In this document: positions 29,300 to 31,919 of the stretch, piece by piece
How positions within the stretch are numbered: position 1 is the first letter of the stretch
How the letters are laid out: every line of letters starts with the position of its first letter
Origin: Penium margaritaceum
Lineage: Eukaryota > Streptophyta > Zygnematophyceae > Desmidiales > Peniaceae
Assembly: GCA_023375785.1 (NCBI GenBank)
Contig: SZWC01003625.1
Coordinates: 156,645 to 188,563 of the forward strand
Reading direction: 5' to 3'
Length of the DNA: 31,919 nucleotides
The notes under the pieces: model-generated
What the model was told of the DNA's origin: nothing
Databases searched by the model: none
What the model saw: the letters and a program-made list of their open reading frames with translations, nothing else
Made by a program: the position numbers and the translations under genes

Positions 29300-31919
29300 T
29301 CAGATGTTGAGGCACAATTGTGACTTTGCACGAAACGCGTTGTTTGATGTCATGTCGACATTGTCGAGAGTTCGTACAACTGTTGTTCCATACCAAAGAA
29401 TTGTGGCGAGTGTGCATTGCATGAATGCCCGTGAAAACGACACCTATGCACAGTGCGACTAAGCTGACACCACAACTTGTTACTTGGACCACGACGAACA
29501 AGTCACGACATGCCTAGACAACAAAACACAAACACGGCCATCGATGAAGAACAATGCGACGCTACGGATGCAGACTTCACAGCCCGTCACAAGAACCAAG
29601 ACTGCGTTGGTCCTCCGCAGGTTCACCGGCCCAACCGTGGTACAATGACACACTCTGGATGGGTAGCTCCCCATTGTACCCCAACGCCACACGCTATTGA
29701 CCCTATCTCACATCTTACACACAAACAACGTGCAAAAATGTTATGATGCACAATTCACCTTGTGAAAGATGTCAAACGTTGACGTGACAAGTGTGTAACG
29801 ATGGCTATCGTCACAAGCCAGGAAAACAATTGCGGTTTCCGAAAAATTTTATCATAAAAAAGGTAAAACAAGGCCATTGGAATGAAAAAAACGTCGCAAT
29901 TTTGATCTTGGGTTGAAAATTTAAAACATATTTTTTAAACATCCCTCACAATATTCCATTTATATGGACATGTAGTGGTCAAATGCCACTTATCCTCGCA
30001 TAACATGTCTCTTCACATGTAAAAACTATACGATGCATGCACTAGTATTGCCATATTGAACACAAAATAAAGTGTAAAACTTAGAAACTTTTAACAACAA
30101 AAATTAGTATGTTGCGGCCGAAAAATTTGCTCACAGTACAATTCGCCCGTCTATAAAAAAAACGCCGCAATTATATTCTCTAGTCGCATGACTTTCACTT
30201 TGCAGGGTACAAATGTTTGACCGTCTTGTTGACTTTGTCGAGAGTTCTTGCAACTCTCGTTCCATACAGAAGAGTTCTGACGAGTGTGCATTGCATGAAT
30301 GGCCGTGAAAACGACACCTATGCACAGTGCGATTAAGCTGACACCACGACTTGTTACTTGGACCACGACGAACAAGTCACGGCATGCCTAGACAACAAAA
30401 CACAAGCACGGCCATCGATGAAGAACTGTGCGATGCTACGGATGCAGACTTCATAGCCCGTCACACAAACCAAGACTGCGTTGGTCCTCCACAGGTTCAT
30501 CGGCCCAACCGTGGTACAATGACACACTCTGGATGGGTAGCTCCCCATTGTACCCCAACGCCACGCGCTATCGACCCTATCTGACATCCTACTCACAAAC
30601 AACGTGCAAAAATTTCATAATGCACAATAAACCATGTGGAAGATGCCGAACGTTGACGCAACATGTGTCTAACGATGGCTATCGTCACAAGCCAGGAAAG
30701 AAATTTGCGCTTTTCAAAAAATTCAATGTTAAAAAAGGTAAAACAAGGTCGTTAGAATGAAAAAAACGTCGTGATTTCAATATTGGGTTGAAAGCTTAAA
30801 ACATTTTTTTTAAGATCCCTCACAATGTTCCATTTATAAGGATATGTAGTGATCAAATGCCACTTATCCTGGCATAACTTGTTTGTTCATACGTAGAAAC
30901 TAAACAGTGCATGCACCAACATTTCTATATTGAGTACACAATAAAGTGTAAAACTTGAAAAAACGTAAGAATAAAAAAAGTATGTTGCTGCCGAAAATTT
31001 TGCTCATTGTACAATTCGCCCGTCTATATCAACTAAACACCGTAATTTTGTTCTCTGATCACATGACTTTCACTTTGCACGGTACAAATGTGTTATCGTC
31101 TTGTTGACTTTGTCGAGAGTTTTTGCAACTCTCATTCAATACCGAAGAGTTGTGCCAATTGTGTAATGGAGAAATAGCCATAAAAACGACACCTATGCAC
31201 AGTGCGATTAAGCTGACACTACGACTTGTTACTTGGACCACGACGAACAAGTCACGGCATGCCTAGACAACGAAACGCAAGCACGGCCATCGATGAAGAA
31301 CTGTGCGACGCTACGGATGCAGACTTCACAGCCCGTCACACAAACCAAGACTACGTTGGTCCTCCGCAGGTTCACCGGCCCAACCGTGGTACAATGACAC
31401 ACTCTGGATGGGTAGCTCCCCATTGTACCCCAACGCCACGCGCTATCGACCTTATCTCACATCCTACTCACGAACGACGTGCAAAAGTGTCATGATGCAC
31501 AACATACGTTGTGGAAGATGCCAAACGTTCACGTGACATGTGTCTAACGATTGTTGTCGTCGCATGCAAGAGAAAAAACTTTGCGGTCAACAAAAATTTT
31601 GTTCTTTAAAACGACCATGAGATAAGGTCGTTGGATAGAAAAAAAATGCTACAATTTTGTTATGGGGTTTAAAATTAAAAAACAAATTTCTTCCAATTTC
31701 ACTAACTTCCATTTATGAGGAGAAGGAGCGGTGAGATGCCACTTATCCTTGCATAACTTGTCTGTTCACACTCTGAAACCATACATTGCATGCACCAAAA
31801 CTGCTATATTGAACATAAAATGAAATTTTAAGTTTTAAATTTAAGAAAAAGAAAAATGTCTTTTGTAACCGAACAATCTGTTCACCATCAAATTCGCCTG
31901 TTTGTTTCGATAAAACGCC
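29300..31919. repeat. 875-bp satellite-like tandem array
   Basis: Three head-to-tail units, the last cut by the window end. CACCTATGCACAGTGCGA occurs at 29441, 30315 and 31190, periods 874 and 875. A core of about 250 bp (29441-29700 and equivalents) is much better conserved than the AT-rich remainder. It includes an inverted repeat GGTACAATG...CATTGTACC (29639-29680). The core is open in several frames on both strands in all units, which argues against any one frame being a gene. Confidence 0.92.

Noticed and set aside
29640-29690. GGATGGGTAGCTCC resembling part of a 5S rRNA gene
   Set aside because: Only a dozen bases resemble it; no 120-base 5S-like sequence or internal promoter around it.
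29477-31495. An open frame of about 80-90 codons conserved in all three 875-bp units
   Set aside because: Other frames and the opposite strand are equally conserved, and differences between units are not biased to synonymous positions.
29300-31919. CRISPR-like array
   Set aside because: Repeat unit is 875 bp with no short regularly spaced repeats; eukaryotic context.

Overview
The window looks like transposon-rich nuclear DNA of a green-lineage eukaryote, most likely a streptophyte alga (Chara-like) or another early-diverging plant. The reasons are nested Ty1/copia-type LTR elements with tRNA-Met-type primer binding sites, long CTG/GCT triplet tracts, satellite-like tandem arrays, no bacterial gene organisation, and one host-like gene with two RIN4/NOI-type motifs, a family known from plants. 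The species is an inference. Three assembly gaps (N) lie at 18649-18821, 23210 and 28375.

Layout. 1-1150: fragments of two copia elements in opposite orientation (plus-strand gag end and protease; a short minus-strand reverse transcriptase piece). 1366-4010: a minus-strand copia gag with one in-frame stop and, upstream of it, an unrecognised Ala/Ser-rich coding remnant. 4159-4660: a 250-bp tandem duplication. 4712-13423: element A, an 8.7-kb minus-strand copia element with 850/859-bp LTRs, PPT and PBS. Its order is gag, protease, integrase, a linker that has become a 36-bp minisatellite, the C-terminal edge of RT, then RNase H. The RT core is missing, and gag is split by a 769-bp solo-LTR-like insertion with a 5-bp target duplication. 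13424-14476: gene-free flank with a (GT)n tract and the end of another LTR (element D). 14477-23576: element B, a 9.1-kb minus-strand LTR element with perfect CGGAC target duplications, inserted in the LTR of D. B encodes no protease, integrase or RT. It carries one long orphan acidic/coiled-coil ORF, most of which is repeated as a 1.5-kb inverted repeat with a 74-bp spacer. 24475-26586: the only intact host-like gene, a 703-residue protein. 26641-26990: triplet-repeat DNA upstream of it. 27618-31919: three kinds of tandem repeat (about 300-330 bp, about 122 bp, and 875 bp).

How it fits together. All enzymatic ORFs are dead. Many of the stop codons can be read as CAG to TAG or CGA to TGA, directly demonstrable where two copies can be compared, which suggests decay by deamination of methylated cytosines. 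Element B depends on enzymes from elsewhere; if transcribed from its LTR, its inverted repeat would fold into long double-stranded RNA, a plausible trigger for silencing of its own family. The NOI-like gene sits just beyond the retroelement cluster with satellite DNA on its other side.
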